From assembly GCA_029948255.1 (NCBI GenBank), contig JALIZF010001684.1:437001-501000 (forward strand): a stretch of DNA of 64,000 nt, in the 5' to 3' direction. The translations under genes and the position numbers were made by a program. The notes under the pieces are model-generated. The model was not told the DNA's origin. It worked only from the letters and a program-made list of their open reading frames with translations, and made no database searches. This DNA comes from Telmatactis stephensoni. Taxonomy: Eukaryota > Cnidaria > Anthozoa > Actiniaria > Isophelliidae. Numbering within the stretch: the first letter of the stretch is position 1; each line of letters begins with the position of its first letter. This document shows positions 53,801-64,000 of this stretch, piece after piece.

Positions 53801-56800
53801 TTATATATATACATGTAAACAACACTCAGATAAGGAAATAACCTACAGATACATAGTGCCATTGTTGCTTTGTTGTCCATCTGTGAATATATGAATTTGT
53901 TGTACAATGTAGTTATGCCTACATAAAGTTTATATCTTCTCAGATAAGGATGTTTTAAGCCTATAGGCCATGCTTCTGCATTATTACTACTAACTGTAAA
54001 TAAAATCAATTTACACATGTAGGTGGGGTTTCTAGAGCCATTGATTGTCAGAAACCTTAGCATTGAACACCCTCTGGGTCTACCTTTGTAATAACTATTC
54101 CTCATGTTTATCATCAGATGTATCTGTAAGTGTTATTTAAGCAAGGACTAACCTCTTTTTACTTCCTGATTGGAGGTAACGAACTGAATAATATCATAAA
54201 TATCAACCTCCGTACAATACTGATAGCAATATCAAGGTGTTAAATCTCACATAATAAAATCTCTTTTCCTCTTAATTGTTTATTTTTAGAAGATAGATTG
54301 TAAATGAATTTAAATGAATAAGAAAATCCCAAAATTTCATTATCTTATCTTTTACTGAAAAAATGTTACAGAGTGCTGAAATTCCATTCTCTTATCTCAC
54401 TAGGTCAACCTTAAGGCAGTATGAAAGATATGTCTTTCTGATCTTTTGACCAATCCCCAAATTCTCACCAAAATCCTTTTATCTCCCCTTGAGAATTTAC
54501 ATGTGCTAATTGATTGTCGGCCATACATTAGTGGTCTAGCCACTGAATATGTATTATAAATGAGTTTCAGCCATACTATAATTGGGATTTTATGATTATT
54601 TAATGATATTGTACATCCTAAGGACAAATCAGAGCTCTTTGTGACTGTGAATTAATTTTCAAGTATTGAAATTCCTTGGAACTGCGTTATATAATTGTGT
54701 CTTCAACAATTTCCCAGAAATGAAAGAATTTGTTTGATCTTTTCTTGATTAATTTTTGTTCAGTTTTGAAGCAAGATTATACTGCCCAGATCAGGGATCT
54801 CATTGCATAACAATCATATTTAATAATGTTCAAGTTTTTTTTCAATTTTCATGGTGTATATAGCTCTAGATGCTATAAATGGTAGTTATGCCAATGCAAC
54901 ATATTGCAAAGCTGTTTGCTGGATGTTTCCCATTCACCTCAGGTAAAAAAAATTGTCTTTTTGACAGCATTTTTATTTTTTATGTTAAGTTATGCAATAG
55001 TTGCTTTAGGCCACAAAAAGGAATCACTTTTATTTGGTTTGTTTTGATTTTGTCTTTGATTTTTTAACTCTGTATACAGACTGAAATATATGAAATGAAA
55101 TTTCAGCATTTCAAAACAACGACATGTAGGACTTACCGATTTTCTGGACATGACAGTCATGTAGGACATTAACTAGTTTTAATGGATTTGATGAATTTTC
55201 GTAACACGACACAGCCCTTAAAAGTTAAAGCAGTGGTCGGGAAATTAATTTCAACCACAAAATTTATGATAGAATGACTAATGTGAAGTCTACTTAGTTC
55301 CAATTGTGTTACTGTAGCAGATTTCATGTACAAATTCATGTTACCTATTATTTTTATGTACAGTGTAAACAATGAAGCTTTGTTTTGTGATCGTTAGTTA
55401 AAAATTTTATTTATTATCAACTATTGAACAATTTACTGAGTACATATATGTACATGTAATATGATTTACATACAGATTTTATGCTAGACACTTAATTTGA
55501 TTTACTTTTAAAAAAAATCTTTGGGTGTTGTCTGATCTGTACATGTAATAAAATCTTCATAATTAATATCGCTATCTACATGTAATCTCATACTTCATTA
55601 AAGCTATAAAGCACAAACAAAGTGAAAATAGAATTTTTTAAATATTATGTATCCACTATACTGTACATATACTGCACTATTTGGTTGAGTGTGGCGCGAC
55701 TAGAGTTTTATCGATCAGTCATAATGTTAAATGTTTCTCAAATTGATGTCAAAATGTTATGTTGTCAAGGTGAATCAAGACATTTTCATTGAAGGAAATG
55801 CACAATCATGTATATTTATTTAAATGTGGCTAAATGAAATTTAGGCAGAGTTAAACTTAATCAGCAATTAGCACTACTTGCATATTGTTGCATAATCGCC
55901 AGCTCGCAGTAGGGAGTGAATGCTTAATTTAATGGATCTATGGTGTTCCGGTACCAGTATGCCCTTGCCTGCCTGCTGTTTACTAGTGTTATCTGATGCT
56001 GTCTAGCATGGCCATGTGCTCGTGGCATGCTTCGCATTCGCTGATTCGCTAGCTTGCCATCATACTGTTGCGACAATGGCGATCCAGGCACAGATATCGC
56101 GGATTAAGTTACAGGATCAAATGTCATGGATCAAAGTGCATCTCGCATATGCTAGCTAGCTTGCGTATATGCCATTGGTAATATTGCATTTTCACAACAT
56201 TTTCCCGTGAATTTTTGAATTTGTTTAATGGAAAAAATTTCCCACCGATTCATCTAAAAACATTGCCAATTTTACTTGACAACTATCAATTTAAACTTGC
56301 AAACTTATCGATAAAACTCTTGTCGTGCCACACTCAACCAAAATGTGCATTATGTTGCATGGGTTCCCTGTGGTATTGTTTCATTGTACATTTCATGGGA
56401 TTTGTACTAACTGTACTTGATGTGTTACATGGGTTAATTCTCTGTGATATTGCTTTACCTCAGTATAAATATTTCAAAATATTATTAGAGGTGTTACATG
56501 GGAACCCTGTGGTATTGTGTTACTTTGTGCGTTTCCTAGAGATTTGTGTGCTGGTTGCAATAGAAAAAAAAATTAATTGTTGAAGATATATTTTTTGTAT
56601 GTGTTCCCTCTGGTATTGTGTTTCACTCTGGGGTTTTCAGAGATTTGTGTGTTGGTTGCAGCACAAGTATTTTAAATATTGAAGGAAAATTGTAAAGAGG
56701 GGGAAGTAAAGCAGACCTGCAACCAGCATTTGTTGGTTTGAATTCTATATTCAAAAATAATGTGAATGTAAACATGCTAAATGGCAGAGCACTTGTAGCA

Positions 56801-59800
56801 GATACTAGCCAGACATTCAAGCCAATAAATAATGATTTTAGGTAGCTATTTCCTTTTCCACTTTGATTCCCTTTTCCGCTCTCCCTTCCCATTTCCTTTC
56901 CCTTTCAGCTCTCCCATTTTTAGAGGGCTGGTATGCAGGCTTCTATCAGTTGTTGTAGTTCGTCTTCTAAGGATGATATTTTTTATTGTATTCTTTACAT
57001 TATTTGTAGGTGATCCTTGTACAATTTCATGCCAGGAAGAGCTCAATGAAGCTATAAGACTGTATGAAATCAACAGAGATTCAGAACTTGTTATTCACTG
57101 TAAGTGTAAACAAACAAACAAAATCTTTCACAATTGCCTCTGTCTAGATGTTTTAAAGTACATGTTAGTCCAAAATCTGAATTAGTCAGTTGAGAGCAGA
57201 TAAATTCATATGAGTGTGAAATGGACTGGCATGGTGCCATCACTGTGTAAATGCCTTGTTGTTTATTAAAACATTTGAAATTCCTGGCATTTACAACTAT
57301 GCCGTGACCATGCAGTGCCATTTTCACAGTCATACGAAATCTACTCTAACTTACTAACTAAAATGTGCATTGCTACTAATTAAAATAATGTAATTGGGTC
57401 ATGTGCCTTTATTTAGGGTGACGTCTTGCCATAAAGGATAAATAATGTGATTGTTGCTCTAGTGCTTGATTCAACACTATGATATTAATCTACATTAACT
57501 ATATCCATTTGTTGTTTGTTTTTAGTGTTCTTAGGAGAGCCAAAGCACCCAGGGCAACTATGTGAAGGAGAAACTAGTAAGTATATTAAAGAATGAAGTG
57601 AATAATTATGAACAAATAGAATGAAAAAAGGAAAAGAAAGCTAAAGAAAAGAAAATTGATAATTTAATAAGAAGGAGAGGGAAAGGAAAGGAAGGGAGGG
57701 GAAAGGAAGGGAAAGGAAGGGAAGGGAAGGGAAGGGAAGGGAAGGGAAGGGAAGGGAAGGGAAGGGAAGGGAAGGGAAGGGAAGGGAAGGGAAGGGAAGG
57801 GAAGGGAAGGGAGTGACCAAATATTCAAAGAATAAAAAAATGAAATTGAAAAATGGGAAGTGAAATAATTCATGAATAAAGTAATGAATATACAAACATG
57901 TAATTTATGAAAGAAAGGAAGAAAATGTCAGTGAAAACTGTACATGATAATTGTCAGTAATAGATGCTCAAAAATGAGAAAGGAAGAAGAAAAGGAAAAA
58001 TCTAAATTTACAGAATTTCCAAGCAACTGATTGGAATGAAATCAGTATTAAGCAATTTGTACATGTACAACATTCACAATAACAATGTAATGAAAACTTG
58101 TTCTTCACCAACAAGACACTCTTCCTTCACACTTTAAGATTGTTACATTAATCCATCTGGTGTTTGTGGTTATGTTATGGGGATTATCAAACCGTTAACA
58201 ATGCTGATTGTTATTTGAAACAACAGCTGTATTATATCCACTTAATATATTAGGAAGATTCTTTGGTTTATCTACCAAAAAATAACATGTGCACAATCAT
58301 AAACCAAAGCAGAGCTTAAATGAAGTCATGTTCAACTTATTAGAATTGCAGCAGCACAAAGCTCAAAACTGGCACCGCTGTTAATATATTGTGTACTTTT
58401 TGTCTTGCTATCCTCCAATTAGCACTTAGATATGAGATATGAGATAAAATAAGAGAATTCTCAATGCTGATTGGATGATTGCTCATTGTTTACATTACAG
58501 CTTGTTAAACACTGTGGGGTTTTGTGCTATAAGGCAAATGATAATCATTAGTAATAGCAACATGCTGTGCTAACGATTTATTTACAAAACTGTATGGAGC
58601 CTGTCTTAATGGATACTTCTTACATATTAGATAAGAAAAGTTGTGTTGTTAAAGTCCATTAATTTTGTGATATTGAAAGATTTTTTGATGACCACAAATT
58701 GTATTTGATAAGTTAAAGTGAAAATTTATGTTACTAAATTTATACATGTAGATTTACAAAATTATCCATTACAGAAAATATAGAAACATCTAGAAATTAA
58801 TTGATGGATAAGAAAAGTTACATCATAAAAGTCCATTTGTATTATCAAAAGGTTTTTTGACGAGTTTCTGATATTTGATAAGTAAAAGTAATTGAAAAAT
58901 GATGTCATGCATTGATAAATTTACAAATTAAACTATCCATTATAAAAATGCAGTATCTAGAACCGAACTGATTAGATAAGAAAAGTTATTGCATAAGAGA
59001 CCATTTTTTTGTATTGAAACTTCTGATATTTTCATTTAAATTTTGTCTCAATTGCGCACATGCATTTCAAAAGACAACAGAAGAAACAAACAGCAAGTTT
59101 TCAGAATTTAAAATGCACTAACAGCAGATAAGTAGAGAAGGTACTTCTGAATTTTATTGTCTCCATCATCTTCTATTTCTGTAACTAATGCATTTTTATA
59201 AGATTACATAAAGATTAGCACAGTACTTTTTCTCTTCTTTTTCTCTTTTCTTTTTCCTTTTTTTTTTTTTTCTTCTTCTTTAGTTTTCAGGGGTCTTCAG
59301 AGCAACACTATTACCATTGATATAATTTTGCTCTGAATTGTAAATAGCTTAAAAATTAATATTTGTTATTGAAAGAGCACTTCAAATGTTTTACTTTTTC
59401 CATTACAGTAATGTAAACACAGAGTCCATGAATTAAGTGTTATACTTTAACAGAAAATATAACATTTTTGCTCTCAATTTCATTAATCAAAAACTAAAAC
59501 AAACAAAAGATGAAAAATATAAATTTACCTTCAAATAATATTTTGTGCTGTCATGGACTTGAAGTTTTGTTCAAACCTAATTGTAAACTTGTCATCATCT
59601 TTACACTTTGCTATTTTACACAATCATTTTAGCATGTCACATAGAAACTGTTACATTCATTTAAAATTTCCCATCTTTAAAAAACATTTTACATTTAACT
59701 TTCTTGAAAATGTTTCATTTGGAGTGCAATCAGTCTCAGGTAATTATCTGAAATTAAAAATGACTTGGCACACATTGTTTAAGAAACCTAATATATCCCC

Positions 59801-61002
59801 CAGAAAGTGAAGAATCTAAAGTGTCAGTTGACATATTATAGGTAATAAATTTGCAGGTGCGTGGCTGCAATGTTTACAAAAATATTTCCATACGATTTAA
59901 CCTCTAATATCAAAAGCACACACAAAAATTATGACCAAAAGAATAATTCTTTTTGGGTAATTGCATTTTGAAAGTGTTTATATCAGCTTTCTGTGCTGAA
60001 GGTTTCATGTTTCTGAAAACTAATTTACCGAGACAAAACAGCAGCCAGTTGGTGTATATATTTGAAGATGTCATCATTTGATACCCCACAGAGAAGGCTA
60101 ATCAAATATGCATTGTAAGTCTGCCACTTTTGCAGGTTCAGTAAAATCTGAATAATTCCTCTTCTAATATTGAGTAGAGAATATTTTAAATTCAACCAGA
60201 GAAAACCAGACAGTTTGCATAAATTTTGTACACATCATTCCAGTGCTTTTACTTAATGTGTGTTTACAAATTGTTGAGGTTACGTAAATTCCTTTAATAG
60301 CCTTCCATTTTATGGACTTGATATCTCAGTGCTGATAAAATAAACTTCTATTTGTGGTTTCCAACTTAATGGCAACACTTGTCTGTTCAGAATCTCTATT
60401 CCAAGTGGACATTTAGCCAAGCTGATTATGTTGATGACGAATATATTTTTTTTGAAATTCTTGAGTCATTCACCAACCAGGGTATTTTTATTCTGAACAA
60501 AACCAAAACACATAAAAAAGGTACATAAATAAATAATGAACCAAACAATCATCCAAGAACACCTGCCATACACATTATTCCAACTACTGTAAAGTATAGT
60601 AGCTGTCTGGTTTTGTTGTACAATGTAAAGCCCATATACTCCTGACTGGAAGATGCTGTTCACGAGGTCTCAGCCATGGTGGAGTCAAAATGTCATCTAA
60701 CTCTAAACACAAAGTTTGGAACTCACAACCACTCAAGCCATGAATTTCAGGAGATTTTCCGTTGAACTTCTCCATTGCTTCTCAGCTTGATGATGAAGCA
60801 AACAAAGAGAATAATGACTTCAATTTCTTGAGGCAGGCATCACAGCGGCTTATGAGGTCCATTCGGAGGGCCAAGGGTAGTCTGTCATGGAGTTTTTCTT
60901 CTTTTCGACCACAAGGAGAAGAATCACCAACAAAGCAAAAGCGTCCACGCTCTGTGGCTTTGGGAGAAGATTTTCCTATATTTGAAATATCCAGCTACTT
61001 TG
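50843..61002 (+). CDS. PRKCI: Atypical protein kinase C, N-terminal part (PB1 domain), 3' partial
   Basis: Exons: 50843-50886 (ATG), 51020-51141, 57010-57099, 57526-57576, and probably 60751-61002; the gene then leaves the window. Residues 7 to about 87 form a PB1 domain: [11 protein letters not shown] at the basic strand, [20 protein letters not shown] (the OPCA acidic motif), then [19 protein letters not shown]. This matches PRKCI/PRKCZ closely, including the following linker [14 protein letters not shown]. In the Par polarity complex this PB1 binds Par6. The pseudosubstrate, C1 and kinase domains are not in the window. Arg10 stands where vertebrate aPKC has the PB1 lysine. The fifth exon is described separately because it is unexpected. 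Confidence 0.93.
52318..52462. repeat. Foldback repeat
   Basis: ATGTCTCTGTGCTGTGATAT is complemented by ATATCACAGTACAGAGACAT, with GATGTAGAGCAAGAGAAAAG / CTTTTCAAGTGCTCTACATC further in. Arms are about 57 bp. A partial copy of the left end recurs at about 52525. Confidence 0.88.
53020..53330. repeat. Foldback repeat, about 130 bp arms
   Basis: AAAAACAGATA, TTTACAAATTAGTAA, GTCAGACT.ATGTTAAGC and GAAACATCGTGATTTTT are matched in inverted order by AAAAATCACAATATTTC, GCTTAACACCAGTCTGA, TTACTAATTTACTAAA and TATCTGTTTTT. The loop contains TTTATTTCACAGGTTTATAA. Confidence 0.8.
57193..57347. mobile_element. MITE, CATATGAGTGTGAAA family, aPKC intron 3
   Basis: GAGCAGATAAATTCATATGAGTGTGAAATGG at the left and CATTTTCACAGTCATACGAAATCTACTC at the right are inverted. 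It belongs to the family seen nested at 44372-44634 and again at about 63130-63277 and 63390-63544. Confidence 0.85.
57665..57813. repeat. (GGGAA)n minisatellite
   Basis: About 28 copies of GGGAA/GGAAG in aPKC intron 4. The Pro-Ser-Leu-Pro-Phe ORF on the other strand is an artefact. Confidence 0.97.
58630..59040. repeat. Diverged tandem repeat, about 170 bp period
   Basis: GATAAGAAAAGTTNNNNNATAAAAGTCCATT begins at about 58630, 58806 and 58976. Each copy continues with GATTTTTTGATGAC, TTTGATAAGT.AAAGT, AAATTTACAAA and TATCCATTA. There are about 2.4 copies in aPKC intron 4. Confidence 0.8.
60751..61002 (+). CDS. Phase 1-1 cassette exon of aPKC encoding a basic Ser-rich segment
   Basis: Bounded by a TTTCAG acceptor and a GTAATT donor; 252 nt, exactly 84 codons, phase 1 at both ends, so it joins the preceding aPKC exon (57576, phase 1) without a stop. 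The peptide runs [20 protein letters not shown], then [43 protein letters not shown] and ISSYFG. Known aPKCs place the pseudosubstrate and C1 domain right after this point, so this would be an 84-residue insertion (residues about 103-186). It has several RxxS/RRxxS-like sites and an IRRAKGS core that loosely recalls a pseudosubstrate. An alternative acceptor at 60784 would break the phase. It could instead belong to another gene; no transcript evidence. Confidence 0.55.
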
Positions 61003-61805
61003 GTAATTTTTTATATTTTTTGATATATATACTGCTTAACTTTTTATGTATTTTATAATTATTTGTAGGTTCCCTTTTTTCTATAGTTGAATAGTTTCAT
61101 TGTACATTCAATTTTTTGCAGGTTTTATATTTTTGACTTTCTCCAATTATTAATTTTTTTAGTTCCAAATATTTTTTGATGTATATTAACTTGAAAACTA
61201 AATTTGAATTTGGTAATAGCTCAAATCCAAAGATATGTGCTTGCTTGTTTTAAAGGTAGACGAAAATAATTTTCAAAAGCTACAATACAGTAGATATCAT
61301 ACTTGAAAGCCAATAGTACAATGTACAGTAATTTTATTCTACTTGCTTATTTATGAATGATCTCCTACTAAAATATATGGCATTTATGAATGTCATACTC
61401 CATAAGTTTCTCATTAAAGTTCCTTTCTCCTCATATTTTATTAAATATGCTTTTTGTTCCTTAAAAATTTACATTCTCAGCAGAGCTCGTATTTCTTGGC
61501 TATAGTTATCTGTGGTAACTTGATTATTAACTCTTAGTATGATCATGTTTATCTGAGATCGACTTTACACTGTATCACAATTTGAATGTGCTTTTCTGTT
61601 CTTAAAATTCTTTTTACTCATTTTCTACTTATGAATATGTACAATGTAAGAAAATTTAAACATTTTGGTATTTGTTACAATTAGTATAAAATGTAGACAT
61701 GTACTGATTATTTAATTATATTTTTTGTTTCGGATTTTGTTTCTTTTTTTTTAACTTATTAAATAAGATAAAAGTAAAACAGTGAAGGACTTCTGATTTC
61801 AGAAT

Positions 61806-61828
61806 CTTTCTTTCCTTCTTTCTTTCTT

Positions 61829-61926
<98 letters not shown>

Positions 61927-61935
61927 CCTTTTTCT
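61806..61935. repeat. (TC)n / (TTTC)n microsatellite
   Basis: About 130 bp of CT dinucleotides flanked by TTTC repeats. The Arg-Glu repeat ORFs on the minus strand are artefacts. Confidence 0.97.
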
Positions 61936-63129
61936 TTCATTCATTCTGACATTCATAAATTTTTTCACTTAAAATAATTAAAAACTAGCAACTGGTATTT
62001 TCAGTATTTTTTAGTACATAAATTTGTTCAGTATTTTTCGATTCCTCTTCCATTTTTTGGCTATAAAATAATTATTTTATTTATTTATTATTTTTAATTT
62101 TGGTCCTAGATACATGTGTTATAGTTATGGCATATTAGACTTAAGTGATCAAAAATCTCATAGACAGTCTATTCACAGATGTGCAATGACCAGTAAGCTT
62201 ATAGGAAATTTGAAATTTGTCTTATCATAGACTGCTGTAGGCCACACAAGACTTCCTACAATATTTAGCTCATATATTAACTACATTGCTGTGAAGCATT
62301 TACTCAAATTTTTGCTTTCTTTTTTGTCATCTATTAAGCCTACCATGCTGTATTTTGTCTGCGCACCACTGATGTTATCCACTCAAACTTGAATGAGGTT
62401 GTTGACTTCTTGTCATTAAATGCTTAGCTCTAGGCCATGAAACCACTTTGTGTTCAGACGTCATCAGGATTGTACCATAAAATTTTATCAAAACCCAAAG
62501 TCGAGAGTCTTTAGGCAATTTTGAAACATTGCTTTTTATTTCATTGCACTATTTATTTAACATAAGTTTTTGTATTTTAGCTATAACTTTTTCTCAGATA
62601 TTTATTTATGACTCCATAAAATTTATGTATAGAAAATCTGTTCTAAAATAGAATATATTGGCTACTGGCCAGCTAGGACCTCTGGTAAAGGGGTTCATTT
62701 TCACCAGTCTTGATGTTTAACACATTTAGCCTTTTTGATATTCACTATGTATCTTTCAAATCTATAGTATGTGATCATCTTCAGGAAGTTGTCTACTGAC
62801 ATACAGGTTGTCCCCTTTAATACAGGTGTCCCCAGTGTATGGAGTGATCAGAAAGTTGATATTAAGTGACCACTTAATGGAGGGTAATTGACTGCTTTAT
62901 ACAGGGCTGTTATATATACTGTCACAGGTTTGACCTTATCTTGATATAAACTGAAAAAGAAGGGGGTCATTCTTTGACCCTTTGATCCACCCCTGGTAAC
63001 AGGCCTGAACACTGTGTTTCCAGTGGTATTTGCTATGCTTAAGAATATGCATTATAATGGTCACATATTATCAAAAGTATGGTCATATATCAAAAGTATT
63101 TCAGCAGTGCAATGTGGAGAAGACTAATT

Positions 63130-63277
63130 GAACAGTTTTTACATGACTGTGAAAATGGCATCGGCACAGCACAGAATTGTCATGATGATGGGAATTTTCA
63201 ATATTTTTATAGGCAACATGGTACTGACACAGTCATGCCATAGTGTTGGTTATTTCACACTCATATGAAACTGGGCT
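63130..63277. mobile_element. MITE, CATATGAGTGTGAAA family, diverged copy
   Basis: TTACATGACTGTGAAAATGG at the left is complemented by TTATTTCACACTCATATGAA at the right. The middle contains GGCATCGGCACAGCAC and TATTTTTATAGGCAACATGG. Confidence 0.75.
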
Positions 63278-63278
63278 C

Positions 63279-63372
63279 AGTGGTTGGAAGTGAGTCGGTG
63301 ATAACCCAGGGGTAAAATCAATGGTTTTCTTTAGATTTAACCCTAGTTAGTGCTAACCAACTCTTGAACAGC
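63279..63372. repeat. MITE, GGTTGTTTGAAA family, copy near right edge
   Basis: GCTCAGTGGTTGGAAGTGAG..AACCCAGGGGTAAAATCAATGG and AGATTTAACCCTAGTTAGTGCTAACCAACTCTTGAACAGC match the CAPZB intron 2 cluster. It sits between two copies of the other MITE family. Confidence 0.75.
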
Positions 63373-63389
63373 TGTTGTACATAAATGTA

Positions 63390-63544
63390 GAGCAGATTTC
63401 ATATGAGTGTAAAATGGACAGCACTGTGCATGTGCCATGACCATACTGTGTTGTCTATAAAAACATTCAAATCTGTGCTGTATACCATGCCTTGTCTGTA
63501 CCACCTTTACAGAGATACAACTGTATGAAATCTAAACTGTACTC
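63390..63544. mobile_element. MITE, CATATGAGTGTGAAA family, TA-flanked copy
   Basis: GAGCAGATTTCATATGAGTG and the diverged CAACTGTATGAAATCTAAACTG..ACTC are inverted ends. TA lies on both sides (63388-63389 and 63545-63546). It contains TCTATAAAAACATTC, the same sequence used as an insertion site at 44440. Confidence 0.85.
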
Positions 63545-64000
63545 TATATGATGTATATCTTGATGTAGATGTAATCGTATGATTACAGAACTCTGCAAAT
63601 AACAGACACGGAAACTTCATAGTTACATGTAATTAACTTTAGAGAATCTTTGAAGTAATATTATTTGATCTTTAGATAACACCTATTTTTTCATTATTCA
63701 AATGAAAGACAGGAGAAGCTATTTAAAATTTACCAAAGCTAAATATATCTTTGCCACTAATGTTAAGTGGGAGGCAAGTTCTTGTTTTTTGCTTTTGCAT
63801 TATGCATTCCATTATATTATCACAATTATAACTTTTGATTATTGAATTATTTTGGTCGTAGCATTAAACATATATGTTGCTCTAAAAATAGTCATAATTC
63901 TACTAGACACAAGATATTTGCTTCAACTGTTATTTACATTGACTGAGCTTTCAGATGGGTCATCCATCCATTAAGGGCTGAAAATTACAAAAGCTGCACA

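Larger units (their letters stand above)
51142..57009. other. Intron 2 of aPKC (5.9 kb)
   Basis: Splits the PB1 domain inside the OPCA motif. It contains the foldbacks at 52318-52462 and about 53020-53330 and, at 56340-56640, three or four diverged copies of GTTACATGGG.ACCCTGTGGTATTG spaced 60-120 bp apart. No embedded gene is supported. Confidence 0.7.
61003..64000. other. AT-rich sequence, probably aPKC intron
   Basis: No aPKC pseudosubstrate, C1 or kinase exon is visible before the window ends. It contains the CT/TTCT tract at 61806-61935 and three MITE copies at 63130-63544. Confidence 0.55.

Noticed and set aside
56215..56583. 122-residue ORF with VLHG/CDIA repeats
   Set aside because: It follows a diverged tandem repeat inside aPKC intron 2 and matches no family.
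57641..57895. Pro/Ser/Phe repeat ORF
   Set aside because: It is a (GGGAA)n minisatellite in an aPKC intron.
60784..61002. Shorter version of the aPKC cassette exon using the TTCTCAG acceptor at 60784
   Set aside because: That acceptor would put a TGA immediately after the preceding phase 1 aPKC exon; 60751 keeps the frame open.
61716..61968. Arg-Glu repeat ORF resembling an RE-domain protein
   Set aside because: It is a (TC)n microsatellite on the opposite strand.

Overview
This is a eukaryotic, metazoan window: AT-rich, intron-dense and packed with foldback/MITE-type repeats, tRNA-derived SINEs and microsatellites. Genes have short exons with clean GT/AG junctions. Deeply conserved animal proteins (CapZ beta, PIG-P, SDS22, atypical PKC) sit beside secreted invertebrate-style proteins (a multi-follistatin/Kazal inhibitor and paired non-specific nucleases). 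An anthozoan cnidarian (coral or anemone) is my best guess; that is inference, with no marker gene behind it.

Layout. (1) 319-9239, minus: secreted inhibitor with a signal-peptide exon and at least five follistatin/Kazal exons; it runs off the left edge. Its 5.3 kb first intron carries a giant palindrome (4573-6237). (2) 13846-17177 minus and 21865-24999 plus: two divergently transcribed four-exon secreted DNA/RNA non-specific endonuclease paralogues (327 and 325 aa) separated by 4.7 kb of repeats. (3) 26006-26638 minus: an unrecognised intronless ORF. (4) 29512-35714 plus: complete 11-exon CAPZB, with a possible alternative first exon at 28230-28328. (5) 37392-38387 minus: complete four-exon PIGP, tail-to-tail with CAPZB and head-to-head with PPP1R7 (308 bp between start codons). 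(6) 38696-42451 plus: complete ten-exon PPP1R7/SDS22. (7) 42452-46168: repeats, including a full foldback element with TA flanks and a nested MITE. (8) about 46169-49864 plus: fragments of an unrecognised gene with three phase-consistent exons. (9) 50843 to the right edge, plus: the 5' part of an atypical PKC (PB1 exons), followed by a phase-compatible exon (60751-61002) encoding an 84-residue basic, Ser-rich segment not expected from known aPKCs.

Coding models for CAPZB, PIGP, PPP1R7 and both nucleases were built exon by exon. Their summed exon lengths are divisible by three with compatible phases, which gives high confidence. Gene functions are not clustered into a pathway. The clearest local relationships are the tandem exon duplications in the Kazal gene, the divergent nuclease pair and the probable shared PIGP/PPP1R7 promoter. 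No CRISPR array, rRNA or functional tRNA gene was seen.
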